Origin: Amycolatopsis dendrobii
GTDB lineage: Bacteria; Actinomycetota; Actinomycetes; Mycobacteriales; Pseudonocardiaceae
Reading direction: 5' to 3'
Assembly: GCF_014145675.1 (NCBI RefSeq)
Contig: NZ_JACGZW010000008.1
Location: 186,001-250,000 of the forward strand
Length of the DNA stretch: 64,000 nucleotides
Made by a program: the position numbers and the translations under genes. Below the pieces are notes generated by a model. The model had not been told where the DNA came from. It was given only the letters and a program-made list of their open reading frames with translations, and did no database searches. Shown piece after piece: positions 27,262 to 35,150 of the stretch; the stretch's first letter is position 1; every line of letters begins with the position of its first letter.

Positions 27262-28112
27262 GCATCTCCTGGAGTCGTGCGGGCCCAGGCGTCGGCGAGG
27301 ACCGCCGCGTCGCCGCAGGTCGCTTTCAGCCTCAAGTCACTTTCCTGCTGCCACACGGAAATCCTCAATGTCTGGCCGGGGATTACCGGACCCGCGAAGC
27401 GCGCTCCCAGTTCACGGAGGCGTGCGGGGCGGCCGTCGAGGAAGTGGTCCACGACGGCTTTGGCGACCAAGCCGTAGGACGCCAGCCCGTGCAGGATCGG
27501 TGCTTCGAAGCCTGCCTTGGCCGCGACCTCCGGATCTGCGTGGAGCGGGTTGCGGTCGCCGTTCAACCGGTACAGCAGCGCCTGGTCCGGCGTGGTGGCG
27601 ACGTCGAGCACGTGCGTCGGATCGCCGTCCGGCAGCTTCGGTCCGGCTGCGGTGCCTGGGTCTCCGCCGAAACCGCCCTCGCCGCGGGCCCAGATCGACA
27701 TCTTCGACGTCCACAGCGGACCATCGGCGTCCGCGACCTCGTGGGCCAGCACGATAACCGCGGCTTTGCCCTTGTCCTGGATCTCCGCGATCCGCGTGGT
27801 TCGTTCCGCCGAGCCGGACGTCGGCAGCCGGTCGCGGTGGAGTGTGACGACCTGTCCGGCGTGCAGCAGCCGGGTCAGGTCGACGTCCACACCGGGCAGC
27901 GTCAACCCTTCCGCGGGGCGGTCTCCGGCGGAAATTCCTTGTCCGGCAACGAGCGCGAAGGTCGGAAGGACTTCCAGGTCCCGTTCGTAGCCGTACCGCA
28001 GGTCGGTGCCGGAGCCGAGGGAAAGGTGGTACAGCAGCACGTCCCGGGTGGTCCAGGCGAGCTGCTGGGTGCGCGGCGGGGCGTTGAGCGCTTTGTCGAC
28101 GTCGATGGGCAC
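27258..28112 (-). CDS. hsd4B: MaoC-type 2-enoyl-CoA hydratase (Hsd4B/ChsH3-like)
   Basis: A 284-residue double hot-dog hydratase. The C-terminal half carries the R-hydratase motif LYRLNGDRNPLHADPEVA (Asp and His catalytic, near 185-200) and GFEAPILHGLAS. It resembles Rv3538 of M. tuberculosis, a hydratase for C24 or C27 steroid enoyl-CoAs. In this operon it lies between the acyl-CoA dehydrogenases and the thiolase, the expected place for the hydration step. It overlaps fadA5 by 4 nt. Confidence 0.85.
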   Translation of the reverse strand: MPIDVDKALNAPPRTQQLAWTTRDVLLYHLSLGSGTDLRYGYERDLEVLPTFALVAGQGISAGDRPAEGLTLPGVDVDLTRLLHAGQVVTLHRDRLPTSGSAERTTRIAEIQDKGKAAVIVLAHEVADADGPLWTSKMSIWARGEGGFGGDPGTAAGPKLPDGDPTHVLDVATTPDQALLYRLNGDRNPLHADPEVAAKAGFEAPILHGLASYGLVAKAVVDHFLDGRPARLRELGARFAGPVIPGQTLRISVWQQESDLRLKATCGDAAVLADAWARTTPGDA

Positions 28113-28121
28113 GGAATCCTC

Positions 28122-29225
28122 CTAAGCCGGGGCACCGATCGGGGGTGCGGACGGCAACCGGTCCCCGAGTTCGGCGGCGAGTGCGTCGGCGGCGCCGAGG
28201 GTGAAGGCGACCTGGCGGCCCCAGAGGAAGTAGCGGTGGATCGGGTAGTCGACGTCCGCGCCGATGCCGCCGTGCAGGTGCTGGGTCGCGTGCACGACCC
28301 GCAGTCCTCCGCGCGAGGCCCACCATTTGGCGACCACCGCGGCGATCTCCGCTTCGTCCTCGCGGCCCTCGTCCAGCAGCCAGGCGGCGCGCTGGGTGCA
28401 GACGCGGATTGCCTCGGTGTCGAGGTAGGCGTCCGCGGCCCGTACCGCGACAGCTTGATTCGTCGACAACGGACGTCCGAATTGGACTCGTTCCGAGGTG
28501 TACTTCGCGGTGGTCGCCAATGCCTCGGCACACACGCCGACGCTGATCGCGGCCAGTGCGACCCGGAGCCTCCGCAGTGTCCATCGCAGAGCTTTGTCGC
28601 CGGAAGCCAGGATGTCCTGCGGGGCGGCTACTGCCCCCGTGAAGCTGATGGATGCGTGGCTTTCGCGGCTGGTGACTTCGACGGGCGTCACGGCGAGGTT
28701 GACCGTCGGTACCAGTACCAAGTGGACTTCGTCGGCTTCCTTGACCGGCACCAGCACCAGATCGGCTTGCGCGCCAGCGGGCACTGACCCGACCTCGCCG
28801 GCGAGTTCGAGCTCGTCGCCGCGCCGGGTGGCGGTCACCGAAACCGTGTCGTCGAACGCGCCGACCAGCAGCGCCGAACCGTCCAGCACGCGCGGCAGGA
28901 CCCGGTTCCGCTGATCCTCGGAACCGAACTGCGCGACCGGCAGCAATCCGCCCGCGACGACGTTCCACAATGGAACCGGCGCGACGTGCCGTCCCACTTC
29001 CTCCAGCAGCACCGCCAGCCCGGTCATCCCCAGCCCGGCCCCGCCGTCCCGTTCGGACAGGCAGATCCCGAGAAGGTCCGCTTCCGCGAGCACTCGCCAG
29101 AGGCCGGCGTCGAAACCGCCCTGCTTCTCGACGGCCGCCACCCGCTCGACGGTCGCGCGGTCGGCGAAGATCTTCGCGGCCAGCTCGCGGACCGCGCCAA
29201 GGTCGTCGTTGAGGTCGAAATCCAT
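28122..29225 (-). CDS. fadE28: Acyl-CoA dehydrogenase FadE28/ChsE1-like subunit
   Basis: A 367-residue ACAD-like protein (MDFDLNDDLGAVRELAAKIF; RVQFGRPLSTNQAVAVRAAD; LHGGIGADVDYPIHRYF). It lacks the EPGAGTD FAD-contact motif of full-length ACADs, as do the alpha-type subunits of heteromeric steroid ACADs such as ChsE1. With the neighbour at 29227 it should form the alpha2beta2 dehydrogenase that introduces the C17-C20 double bond in the C3 side chain. The 1-bp gap between the genes supports paired synthesis. Confidence 0.83.
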   Translation of the reverse strand: MDFDLNDDLGAVRELAAKIFADRATVERVAAVEKQGGFDAGLWRVLAEADLLGICLSERDGGAGLGMTGLAVLLEEVGRHVAPVPLWNVVAGGLLPVAQFGSEDQRNRVLPRVLDGSALLVGAFDDTVSVTATRRGDELELAGEVGSVPAGAQADLVLVPVKEADEVHLVLVPTVNLAVTPVEVTSRESHASISFTGAVAAPQDILASGDKALRWTLRRLRVALAAISVGVCAEALATTAKYTSERVQFGRPLSTNQAVAVRAADAYLDTEAIRVCTQRAAWLLDEGREDEAEIAAVVAKWWASRGGLRVVHATQHLHGGIGADVDYPIHRYFLWGRQVAFTLGAADALAAELGDRLPSAPPIGAPA

Positions 29226-29226
29226 G

Positions 29227-30426
29227 TCAGCTCCTGGCCTTTTCCGGACGGCGGCGCGCGGACAGCGTCATGCCGAGGGTTTTCGCGGCGACGATCTCGC
29301 GCAGCACCTCGTTGGTGCCGCCGCCGAAGGTGTTGTTCTGCGCACGGCGGGCGAGCGTCTCGACCCGTCCGTTCACCGCCGCTCCGGGCGAATCGGGCCG
29401 CAGCAGGCCGCGAGCGCCGAGCACTTCCTGAAGCCTGCTGTACGCGGTCACCACCGCTTCGGTGCCGAACACCTTGGCGGCAGCGGAATCCCCGCCGCCG
29501 AGGGTGCCTGCCGCGACATCCGCGACCAGCCGCAGGTTGATCAGGTCCGTGGCGCTGAGCAGCGCGTACACCTCGGCCAGCGTGTGCCGGACCCACGGCA
29601 GGTCGTACACCGTGCCCGGGCCGAACGGCTCCTCCTGCGCCCACTTGAGGACCGCGTCGTACATCTGGTTCGCGATGCCGCCGCGTGCGGCGAGGGCGAC
29701 GCGTTCGTGGTTGAGCTGGCTGGTGATGAGCCGCCAGCCGTCGTTCAGCTCGCCGACCACATTGGACAGTGGAATTCGGACGTCCTCATAGTACGTCGCC
29801 GAGGTGCTGATCCCGCCCACCGTGTGGATTTCGGTGGCGGAAAAACCTGGCGTGTCAGTCGGCACGAGCACGACGGAGATGCCCCGGTGCGGCGGCGCGT
29901 CCGGATCGGTCCGGACCGCCAGCCAGATCCAGTCGGCGAAGACGCCGGCACTGGTGAAGATCTTGTTGCCGTTGACGACGAGCGAGTCGCCGTCGATCTT
30001 CGCCCGCGTCTGCAGCGACGCGAGGTCGGTGCCCGCGCCGGGCTCGGTGTAGCCGATGGCGAACATCAGCTCGCCGCGCAGGATCGGGGGCAGGAAGAAC
30101 TTCTTCTGTTCCTCGGTGCCGTGGTGCATCAACGCGGGCGCGACCGTGTTCAGGGTGACCAGCGACAGCGGGGCTCCCGCGCGCAATACCTCGTCGTAGA
30201 ACACGAAAAGCGCTTCCGGGTCCTCGCCGCGGCCGCCGTACTCCTCCGGCCAGCCGAGGCCGAGCCAGCCGTCCGCGCCCATCCGGCGCAGCACCCGGTC
30301 GAACACCGGGCCGCCCTCGGTCTGTTCGGCCAGCGCGCGGCGGTCGTCCTCGTCGATGATGCGGGCGAAGTACTCGCGCAGCTGCGCGCGGAGCCTTCGC
30401 GAACGCTCCGACAGCTCCGGATGCAT
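29227..30426 (-). CDS. fadE29: Acyl-CoA dehydrogenase FadE29/ChsE2-like subunit
   Basis: A 399-residue ACAD: MGADGWLGLGWPEEYGGRG, IGYTEPGAGTDLASLQTRA (flavin and substrate contact), GGISTSATYYEDVRIP, and FGGGTNEVLREIVAAKTLGM at the end. These match mycobacterial FadE29, partner of FadE28 in 3-oxo-pregnene-20-carboxyl-CoA dehydrogenase. It lies between fadE34 and fadE28 in a tight operon (22 bp and 1 bp gaps). Confidence 0.87.
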   Translation of the reverse strand: MHPELSERSRRLRAQLREYFARIIDEDDRRALAEQTEGGPVFDRVLRRMGADGWLGLGWPEEYGGRGEDPEALFVFYDEVLRAGAPLSLVTLNTVAPALMHHGTEEQKKFFLPPILRGELMFAIGYTEPGAGTDLASLQTRAKIDGDSLVVNGNKIFTSAGVFADWIWLAVRTDPDAPPHRGISVVLVPTDTPGFSATEIHTVGGISTSATYYEDVRIPLSNVVGELNDGWRLITSQLNHERVALAARGGIANQMYDAVLKWAQEEPFGPGTVYDLPWVRHTLAEVYALLSATDLINLRLVADVAAGTLGGGDSAAAKVFGTEAVVTAYSRLQEVLGARGLLRPDSPGAAVNGRVETLARRAQNNTFGGGTNEVLREIVAAKTLGMTLSARRRPEKARS

Positions 30427-30448
30427 GCGGTTTCTCCTCAGGATCGGG

Positions 30449-32533
30449 TCAGCGGGGCAAGCCGAGGACGCGGTGGGCGATGACGTTGAGCTGGATTTCC
30501 ACGGTGCCGCCGCCGAACAGCACGGCGGGAAGGCCGAGGTGGTCGACGACGTGCCCGTCCTCCGCGCTCGCGGAGCCGGGGCCGAGCAGGGCGATCACCT
30601 CGCGCGAGCCCTCCTGCTGGGCGAGCGCGCTGAACACCTTCTGGACGCTGACCTCGGCGCCCAGGTCGAGTCCGGCGAGCCGGGCCAGGACGCTGCGGAG
30701 GCCGAGCGCGGCGAGCGTGAGTTCCCGCGACGCGCACCGGCCGAGCGCGGCCAGTGCGTCGGGATCGTCGGGATGGTCGCGGAGCAGCTGGCGGATCCGG
30801 TCGGACGAACCATGCGCGAGAGTCGCGCCCATGTTGTGCCGCTCGTTGGCGAGCGTGGTCGTCGCGAGCTTCCAGCCGCTGTTCGGTTCGCCGACCAGAT
30901 CGCGGTCCGGGACGAACACGTCGTCCAGGAAGACCTCGTTGAACTCCGAGCGTCCAGTGGCCTGTTTGATCGGCCGGACGGTGACGCCCTCCGTGGCCAG
31001 ATCGACGAGAAAGTACGAGATTCCGCGGTGCTGCGGCGCTTCCGGGTCGGTGCGGGCGAGGCAGACGCCCCAGTGCGCCTCGTGGGCCAGCGAGGTCCAG
31101 ACCTTCTGCCCGGAGATCCGCCAGCCGCCGTCCGCTTTGGCCGCGCGAGTGGTGAGCGAGGCGAGGTCGGAACCCGCGCCGGGCTCGCTGAACAGCTGAC
31201 ACCAGCGGATTTCCCCGCGCAGCGTCGGCAGCACGAACCGCTCGCGCTGTTCCGGGGAACCGTGGACGAGCAGAGTCGGCAGGACCCATTCGCCGATCAC
31301 CGTGGTGGGCTGCGGAATTCCGCGGCGCTCGAACTCCTCCGCGATGACGGCCTGTTCGAGCGGCCCCGCGGCCAGGCCGTAGGGCTTCGGGTAGTGCGGG
31401 GCGGCGAGACCTGCGTCGGCGAGCGCGCGGGTGGACGGCTCGGTCTGGTCGAGGACGGCGGCGATCTGGCGGCGCAGTTCGAGGCAGTCTCGGGGGCTGG
31501 CGATGGTCAGGTCGCGGGTCGTGGTCCGGGCACGCTCGCCGAGGGTGCGGGCGGCTGATCGGCCGAGGGAACCGGACAGCGCGACGGCGCGACGCCAGTA
31601 GAGGTGCGCGTCGTGTTCCCAGGTGAAGCCGATCGCGCCGAGGAGGCGTACGCAGCCGAGGGATGCGTCCACCGCGGCGGGAAGCGCGGCGTGCCTGGCC
31701 TGCGCAGCGGAAAGCGCTTGCTGCGCAACGGAATGCTGCTCGGCGCGCGCCGCGTCCCAAGCGGCGGCCGTCGCGATCTCGCGGTGCAGAAGAATGCCCG
31801 CCGCTTGATGCTGGACGGCTTGGAACGAACCGATCGGACGGCCGAACTGGACGCGGGTGCGGACGTGGTCGACGGCGCAGTCCAGAGCCCAGCCGCACAA
31901 CCCCGCCGCCTCCGCGGCCGTCGGGACCGCGAGAGCCAACTCGGCGCGTTCCGGGTGAAGTTCTACGAGGTTGTCCTGAGATACCAGGAAGTTCTCCAGT
32001 GTGAGCCGCGCCGCGGATCTGGTCAGATCAACGGCCTCGACGGGGATCAGCTGCCCGGGCTCTGGCCGGAGCACGAACCAGATCTCTTGTGCGCGGACGA
32101 CCGCGATCTCCGCGTCCGCGAGCCCGAGCGTCGGGCAACTCGTGCCGTTGACATGCCAGCCGTCCGCGGTGCGGGTCGCGGAGAGACCGTCTAGTACGAC
32201 AGCTCCGGTCGCACCAGCGGCGAACGCGGACAACGCCTCCGTCGGTGCGGCGGCGGCGAGAACGGCACTGGCCATGACGGTCGGCAGGAACGGTCCCGGC
32301 ACCAGATGGCGGCCGAACTGCTCCGCCACCACGGCGAGTTCGAGCAGCCCAGCGCCTTGGCCGCCAACGGATTCCGGCAGGTGCAGGGAGTGCCAGCCTT
32401 GACCGGTCAGGGCTTTCCAAAGGTCCGGCCGCCCGGGTTGGGCGCGGGTCTCGGCGATCGGCGCGTACCGCGCGGCCCACCCGGCGGCGGAGGCGGCCAG
32501 GTCGCGGTGTTCCTCGGACAGGGCGATGGGCAT
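30449..32533 (-). CDS. fadE34: Fused acyl-CoA dehydrogenase FadE34 (ChsE3)
   Basis: A 694-residue protein made of two ACAD domains. Residues 1-330 resemble an alpha-type subunit (VQFGRPIGSFQAVQHQAAGI); residues 340-694 are a canonical ACAD (FSEPGAGSDLASLTTRAAKA near 465, FGGGTVEIQLNVIAHRVLGL at the end). Mycobacterial FadE34 (711 aa) has this internal fusion and dehydrogenates 3-oxo-chol-4-en-24-oyl-CoA, the C5 side-chain intermediate. Its presence points to a substrate entering as a C24 acid, bile acids included. Confidence 0.9.
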   Translation of the reverse strand: MPIALSEEHRDLAASAAGWAARYAPIAETRAQPGRPDLWKALTGQGWHSLHLPESVGGQGAGLLELAVVAEQFGRHLVPGPFLPTVMASAVLAAAAPTEALSAFAAGATGAVVLDGLSATRTADGWHVNGTSCPTLGLADAEIAVVRAQEIWFVLRPEPGQLIPVEAVDLTRSAARLTLENFLVSQDNLVELHPERAELALAVPTAAEAAGLCGWALDCAVDHVRTRVQFGRPIGSFQAVQHQAAGILLHREIATAAAWDAARAEQHSVAQQALSAAQARHAALPAAVDASLGCVRLLGAIGFTWEHDAHLYWRRAVALSGSLGRSAARTLGERARTTTRDLTIASPRDCLELRRQIAAVLDQTEPSTRALADAGLAAPHYPKPYGLAAGPLEQAVIAEEFERRGIPQPTTVIGEWVLPTLLVHGSPEQRERFVLPTLRGEIRWCQLFSEPGAGSDLASLTTRAAKADGGWRISGQKVWTSLAHEAHWGVCLARTDPEAPQHRGISYFLVDLATEGVTVRPIKQATGRSEFNEVFLDDVFVPDRDLVGEPNSGWKLATTTLANERHNMGATLAHGSSDRIRQLLRDHPDDPDALAALGRCASRELTLAALGLRSVLARLAGLDLGAEVSVQKVFSALAQQEGSREVIALLGPGSASAEDGHVVDHLGLPAVLFGGGTVEIQLNVIAHRVLGLPR

Positions 32534-32536
32534 GGG

Positions 32537-33673
32537 TCAGATCCGTTCGACGAGCACGCAGCTGGTGGCGGCCGCGGCGCAGATCGCGATCATCGCGAGG
32601 CTGGCGTCGCGGCGTTCGAGTTCCTCGACGGCCGTCGCGAGCAGGCGGATGCCGGTCGCGCCCGCCGGATGGCCGAGCGCGATCGCGCCGCCGAGGACGT
32701 TGAGCTTGTCCTCCGGGACGCCGTGCACTTGCGCGAACGACAGCGGAACGGCCGCGAAAGCTTCGTTGACCTCGAACAGATCGATGTCGCCGATGGTGAG
32801 CCCGGTGCGGTCGAGCAGTTTCCGCGCCGCGGCGACCGGCCCGTCGAGGAGGTATTCGAGGTCGCCGCCGATGACGCACTGCGCGAGAAGCCGCGCCCTC
32901 GGCCGGAGGCCCAGTTCCCCGGCGCGGCCGCGGGACAGGAACAGCGCGGCACTCGCGCCGTCGGAGACCTGGGACGAGGTGCCCGCGGTGTGCAGGCCGT
33001 CGGGCACGGTGGTGCGGAGACCGGCGAGCGCTTCCGTCGAGGTCTCGCGGAGGCCCTGGTCGCGAGTGATCCGCCGGCCGTCCGGCACTTCCAGCGGGAG
33101 GACTTGCCGGTCGAAAAGCCCAGCGTCCCAAGCCTTCCGCGCGTTGTGCTGGGAACGGAGGCCGAACGCGTCGAGATCCGCCCGGCTCAGCCCGCGCTTC
33201 CGGGCGATGCGGTCCGCGGCGGTGTACTGGTCCGGGGTTTCGAGAGACCAATCGGCCGGTCTCGGCGTGCCCGCACCGGTCCCTTGCTTCGGGGTGAGCG
33301 GCACGCGCGACATCAACTCGACGCCGCACGCGACGCCCGCGTCGACCGTTCCGTTCGCGATCTGGCCGGTGAGCAGGAAGGACGCCTGCATCGAAGTGCT
33401 GCACTGCGCGTCGATCGTGGTGGCTCCGGTCGCCGCCGGGAGCCCGCCGTAAAGCCAGGCGGAGCGGACGACGTGGCCGTACTGCTCGCCCAGCGGCGTG
33501 ACGCAACCGCCGATCACCTGGTCGACCTCGCCCGGCTCGAGTCCGGCGCGATCGAGGACGCCGCGCTGGACCCGGCTGAGCAACTGGACGGCATGCAGGT
33601 CGGAAACCCAGCCGTCGCGCTTGCCGAACGGCGTGCGAACCGCGTCGACGAGTACTGGCGTGGTGTCGTTCAA
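32537..33673 (-). CDS. FadA5-like thiolase with altered C-terminal active-site loop
   Basis: A 378-residue thiolase paralogous to fadA5 (VLVDAVRTPFGKRDGWVSDL). It has the nucleophile Cys in DAQCSTSMQA, NEAFAAVPLSF and GHPAGATG. The final motif, normally CxGG(G/A)xx, reads ICAAAATSC, so the oxyanion-hole glycines are replaced by alanine. The start is a rare TTG at 33673, preceded by AAGGAG; no ATG or GTG fits. It is the first gene of the seven-step side-chain operon and probably thiolytic, perhaps with changed substrate range. Confidence 0.78.
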   Translation of the reverse strand: MNDTTPVLVDAVRTPFGKRDGWVSDLHAVQLLSRVQRGVLDRAGLEPGEVDQVIGGCVTPLGEQYGHVVRSAWLYGGLPAATGATTIDAQCSTSMQASFLLTGQIANGTVDAGVACGVELMSRVPLTPKQGTGAGTPRPADWSLETPDQYTAADRIARKRGLSRADLDAFGLRSQHNARKAWDAGLFDRQVLPLEVPDGRRITRDQGLRETSTEALAGLRTTVPDGLHTAGTSSQVSDGASAALFLSRGRAGELGLRPRARLLAQCVIGGDLEYLLDGPVAAARKLLDRTGLTIGDIDLFEVNEAFAAVPLSFAQVHGVPEDKLNVLGGAIALGHPAGATGIRLLATAVEELERRDASLAMIAICAAAATSCVLVERI

Positions 33674-33721
33674 GCCCGGATCTCCTTGTCGCGGGACAGG
33701 CTGGACCGGCCCCGGTAATCG

Positions 33722-33735
33722 AGCAAGCGTTTGGT
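33722..33735. promoter_or_regulatory. KstR2-like box at the fadE34 operon start site
   Basis: AGCAAGCGTTTGGT differs from the KstR2 motif AnCAAGnnCTTGnT mainly at one position in the right half. It lies just downstream of the -10 (33744-33739), over the expected start of transcription, matching the layout at 23559. Confidence 0.55.
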
Positions 33736-33738
33736 TGG

Positions 33739-33790
33739 AGGTTAGCTCCGGCCCGGCAGGCGGGACAAGCACAGGTACTGGTGAGCGGGA
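33739..33790 (-). promoter_or_regulatory. Promoter of fadE34 operon with upstream element
   Basis: Minus strand: element TCCCGCTCACCAGTA (33790-33776), 7 nt, -35 TTGTCC (33768-33763), 18-nt spacer, -10 TAACCT (33744-33739). Same architecture as the chsH2 promoter 10 kb away, including the following KstR2-like box, so the two operons are probably coregulated. Confidence 0.65.
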
Positions 33791-34112
33791 GTGGCCCGGC
33801 GCCGCGGCGGGCTCGGCTCGGCCAGCCTCGGCTGCCCGCTGCCGAACGAGCCGCCGCGCCGCCCCGCTGGCGAGCAAGCAAGGCCTGGCAACCTCGCGCC
33901 GCACGCTCGCCGAATAACCACCACGCAACCCGGTCGCACCACTCCGCGCGCCGGCGGACACGCTCCGGCCAGCTTGCGATGCCCGCTCCCGAACTGGCCC
34001 GGCCCGATCAGCCCACTGCGCAACAAGCACCGCACACACCGCTCCGTCCGCAAAGCCGGCCCGCCCCGCCCCGCCCAGCCTGCGCCGTCGCTCCCCCGCC
34101 GCGAGCCGCCGA

Positions 34113-34163
34113 TGCCACTCACCGGGAGCAGCCGCCCGCCGGGGCCCCGCCATCGGCACCATG
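34113..34163 (+). promoter_or_regulatory. Upstream element and tentative promoter of hsd4A
   Basis: TGCCACTCACCGGGA (34113-34127) matches the element of the neighbouring promoters at about 12-13 of 15 positions. Hexamers downstream (CCCGCC; CACCAT with a 16-nt spacer) are weak, so the promoter itself is uncertain. Confidence 0.4.
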
Positions 34164-34192
34164 GCGGCATCCCTTCCCGCATTGGAGGCCCC

Positions 34193-35110
34193 GTGTCCCA
34201 CCCCAGCACCGCCCTGTCCGGCCGCACCGCCATCGTCACCGGGGCCGGAGCCGGGCTCGGACGGGCCGAAGCGCTCGCGCTCGCCGCGGCGGGGGCGAAC
34301 GTCGTCGTCAACGATGTGAGCGAGGCCGGGGACAAGGTTGTCGCCGAGATCGAGGCAGGCGGCGGCCAGGCGCTGGCCGTCCCGGGCGACATCGGCGACT
34401 GGCACTACGCCGAAGAGCTCGTCGCCGCGGCGACCGAGGGCTTCGGGTCTCTCGACATCGTCGTCAACAACGCCGGCATCACCCGCGACGCGATGCTGTT
34501 CAACCTCGGCGAGCAGGACTGGGACGACGTCATCCGCGTCCACCTCAAAGGCCACGCGGCCCTGTCCCGCGCGGCGGCACGCCATTGGCGGCAGGTCAGC
34601 AAAACCGCTGGCGAGCCCGCTTACGGACGGCTGATCAACACGTCGTCGGAGGCGTTCCTCCTCGGCGGCGCGGGGCAGCCGAACTACGCGGCGGCGAAGG
34701 CAGGGATCGCGGCGCTGACGTTGTCGTGCGCGCGAGGACTGAGCCGCTACGGCGTGCGCGCGAACGCGATCTGCCCCCGTGCCCGGACGGCGATGACCGA
34801 CGGGATCTTCGCCGCCGGACGCAGTGCGGGCGGGCTGGACATCCTCGCGCCGGAGCGGGTCGCGGCGTTCGTCGCGTACCTCGGGTCCCCGGCGGCGGAG
34901 GCGGTGAACGGGCAGGTGTTCGTCGTGTACGGGGACATGGTCGCGCTGCTCGCCCCGCCGACCGTCGAGCACCGGTTCGTGTCCGCTCGAGGAGCGTTCG
35001 ACCCGGCGGAGCTCGAGCGGGCAGTCACGCCGTATTTCGCCGGGCGCGACCCGCGGAAAACGTTTGCGGCCAGCGACATCGTGGGGCTCGACGACACCGA
35101 GACGTCGTGA
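34193..35110 (+). CDS. hsd4A: 17-beta-hydroxysteroid/3-hydroxyacyl-CoA dehydrogenase Hsd4A
   Basis: A 305-residue SDR: VTGAGAGLGRAEALALAAAG, NNAGITRDAMLFNL, INTSSEAFLLG (Ser), NYAAAK (Tyr, Lys), and NAICPRARTAMTDGIF, which is highly characteristic of mycobacterial Hsd4A. A C-terminal tail of about 60 residues is shared with that family. It oxidises the 22-hydroxy group of steroid side-chain acyl-CoAs (and 17-beta-OH) with NAD. GTG at 34193 was chosen for the GGAGG 4 nt upstream. It is divergent from the side-chain operon. Confidence 0.85.
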   Translation: MSHPSTALSGRTAIVTGAGAGLGRAEALALAAAGANVVVNDVSEAGDKVVAEIEAGGGQALAVPGDIGDWHYAEELVAAATEGFGSLDIVVNNAGITRDAMLFNLGEQDWDDVIRVHLKGHAALSRAAARHWRQVSKTAGEPAYGRLINTSSEAFLLGGAGQPNYAAAKAGIAALTLSCARGLSRYGVRANAICPRARTAMTDGIFAAGRSAGGLDILAPERVAAFVAYLGSPAAEAVNGQVFVVYGDMVALLAPPTVEHRFVSARGAFDPAELERAVTPYFAGRDPRKTFAASDIVGLDDTETS

Positions 35111-35148
35111 GCGGCACTGCCGGTCAGCACCGGCATCGCCGCTCACGA
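35105..35148. terminator. Bidirectional stem-loop between convergent genes
   Basis: TCGTGAGCGG…CCGCTCACGA with an inner TGCCGGT/ACCGGCA stem and CAGC loop lies between hsd4A (its stop is inside the left arm) and the convergent epimerase gene. Member of the TCGTGAG hairpin family. Confidence 0.75.
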
Positions 35149-35150
35149 GC

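Larger units (their letters stand above)
33674..34192. other. Divergent regulatory region between side-chain operon and hsd4A
   Basis: 519 bp without a convincing gene. It holds the operon promoter with KstR2-like box (33722-33790), an upstream-element copy for hsd4A (34113-34127) and a 7-bp-arm dyad CCGCCAT/ATGGCGG at 34147-34167. The frame of hsd4A stays open through most of it, but composition is low-complexity and Arg/Pro-rich, so I treat it as non-coding. Confidence 0.65.

Noticed and set aside
30438..31898. Long open frame opposite and out of phase with fadE34
   Set aside because: Composition is Arg/Pro/Ala-rich with no domain; such frames arise on both strands of GC-rich genes. fadE34 is the clear gene here.
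33791..34192. N-terminal extension of hsd4A of about 130 residues
   Set aside because: The frame is open but low-complexity, the SDR domain starts right after GTG 34193 with a good GGAGG, and the upstream region holds promoter elements.
33674..35146. Upstream extension of the FadA5-like thiolase frame on the minus strand
   Set aside because: It runs antisense through hsd4A and has no conserved residues; TTG at 33673 with AAGGAG gives the normal thiolase N-terminus.
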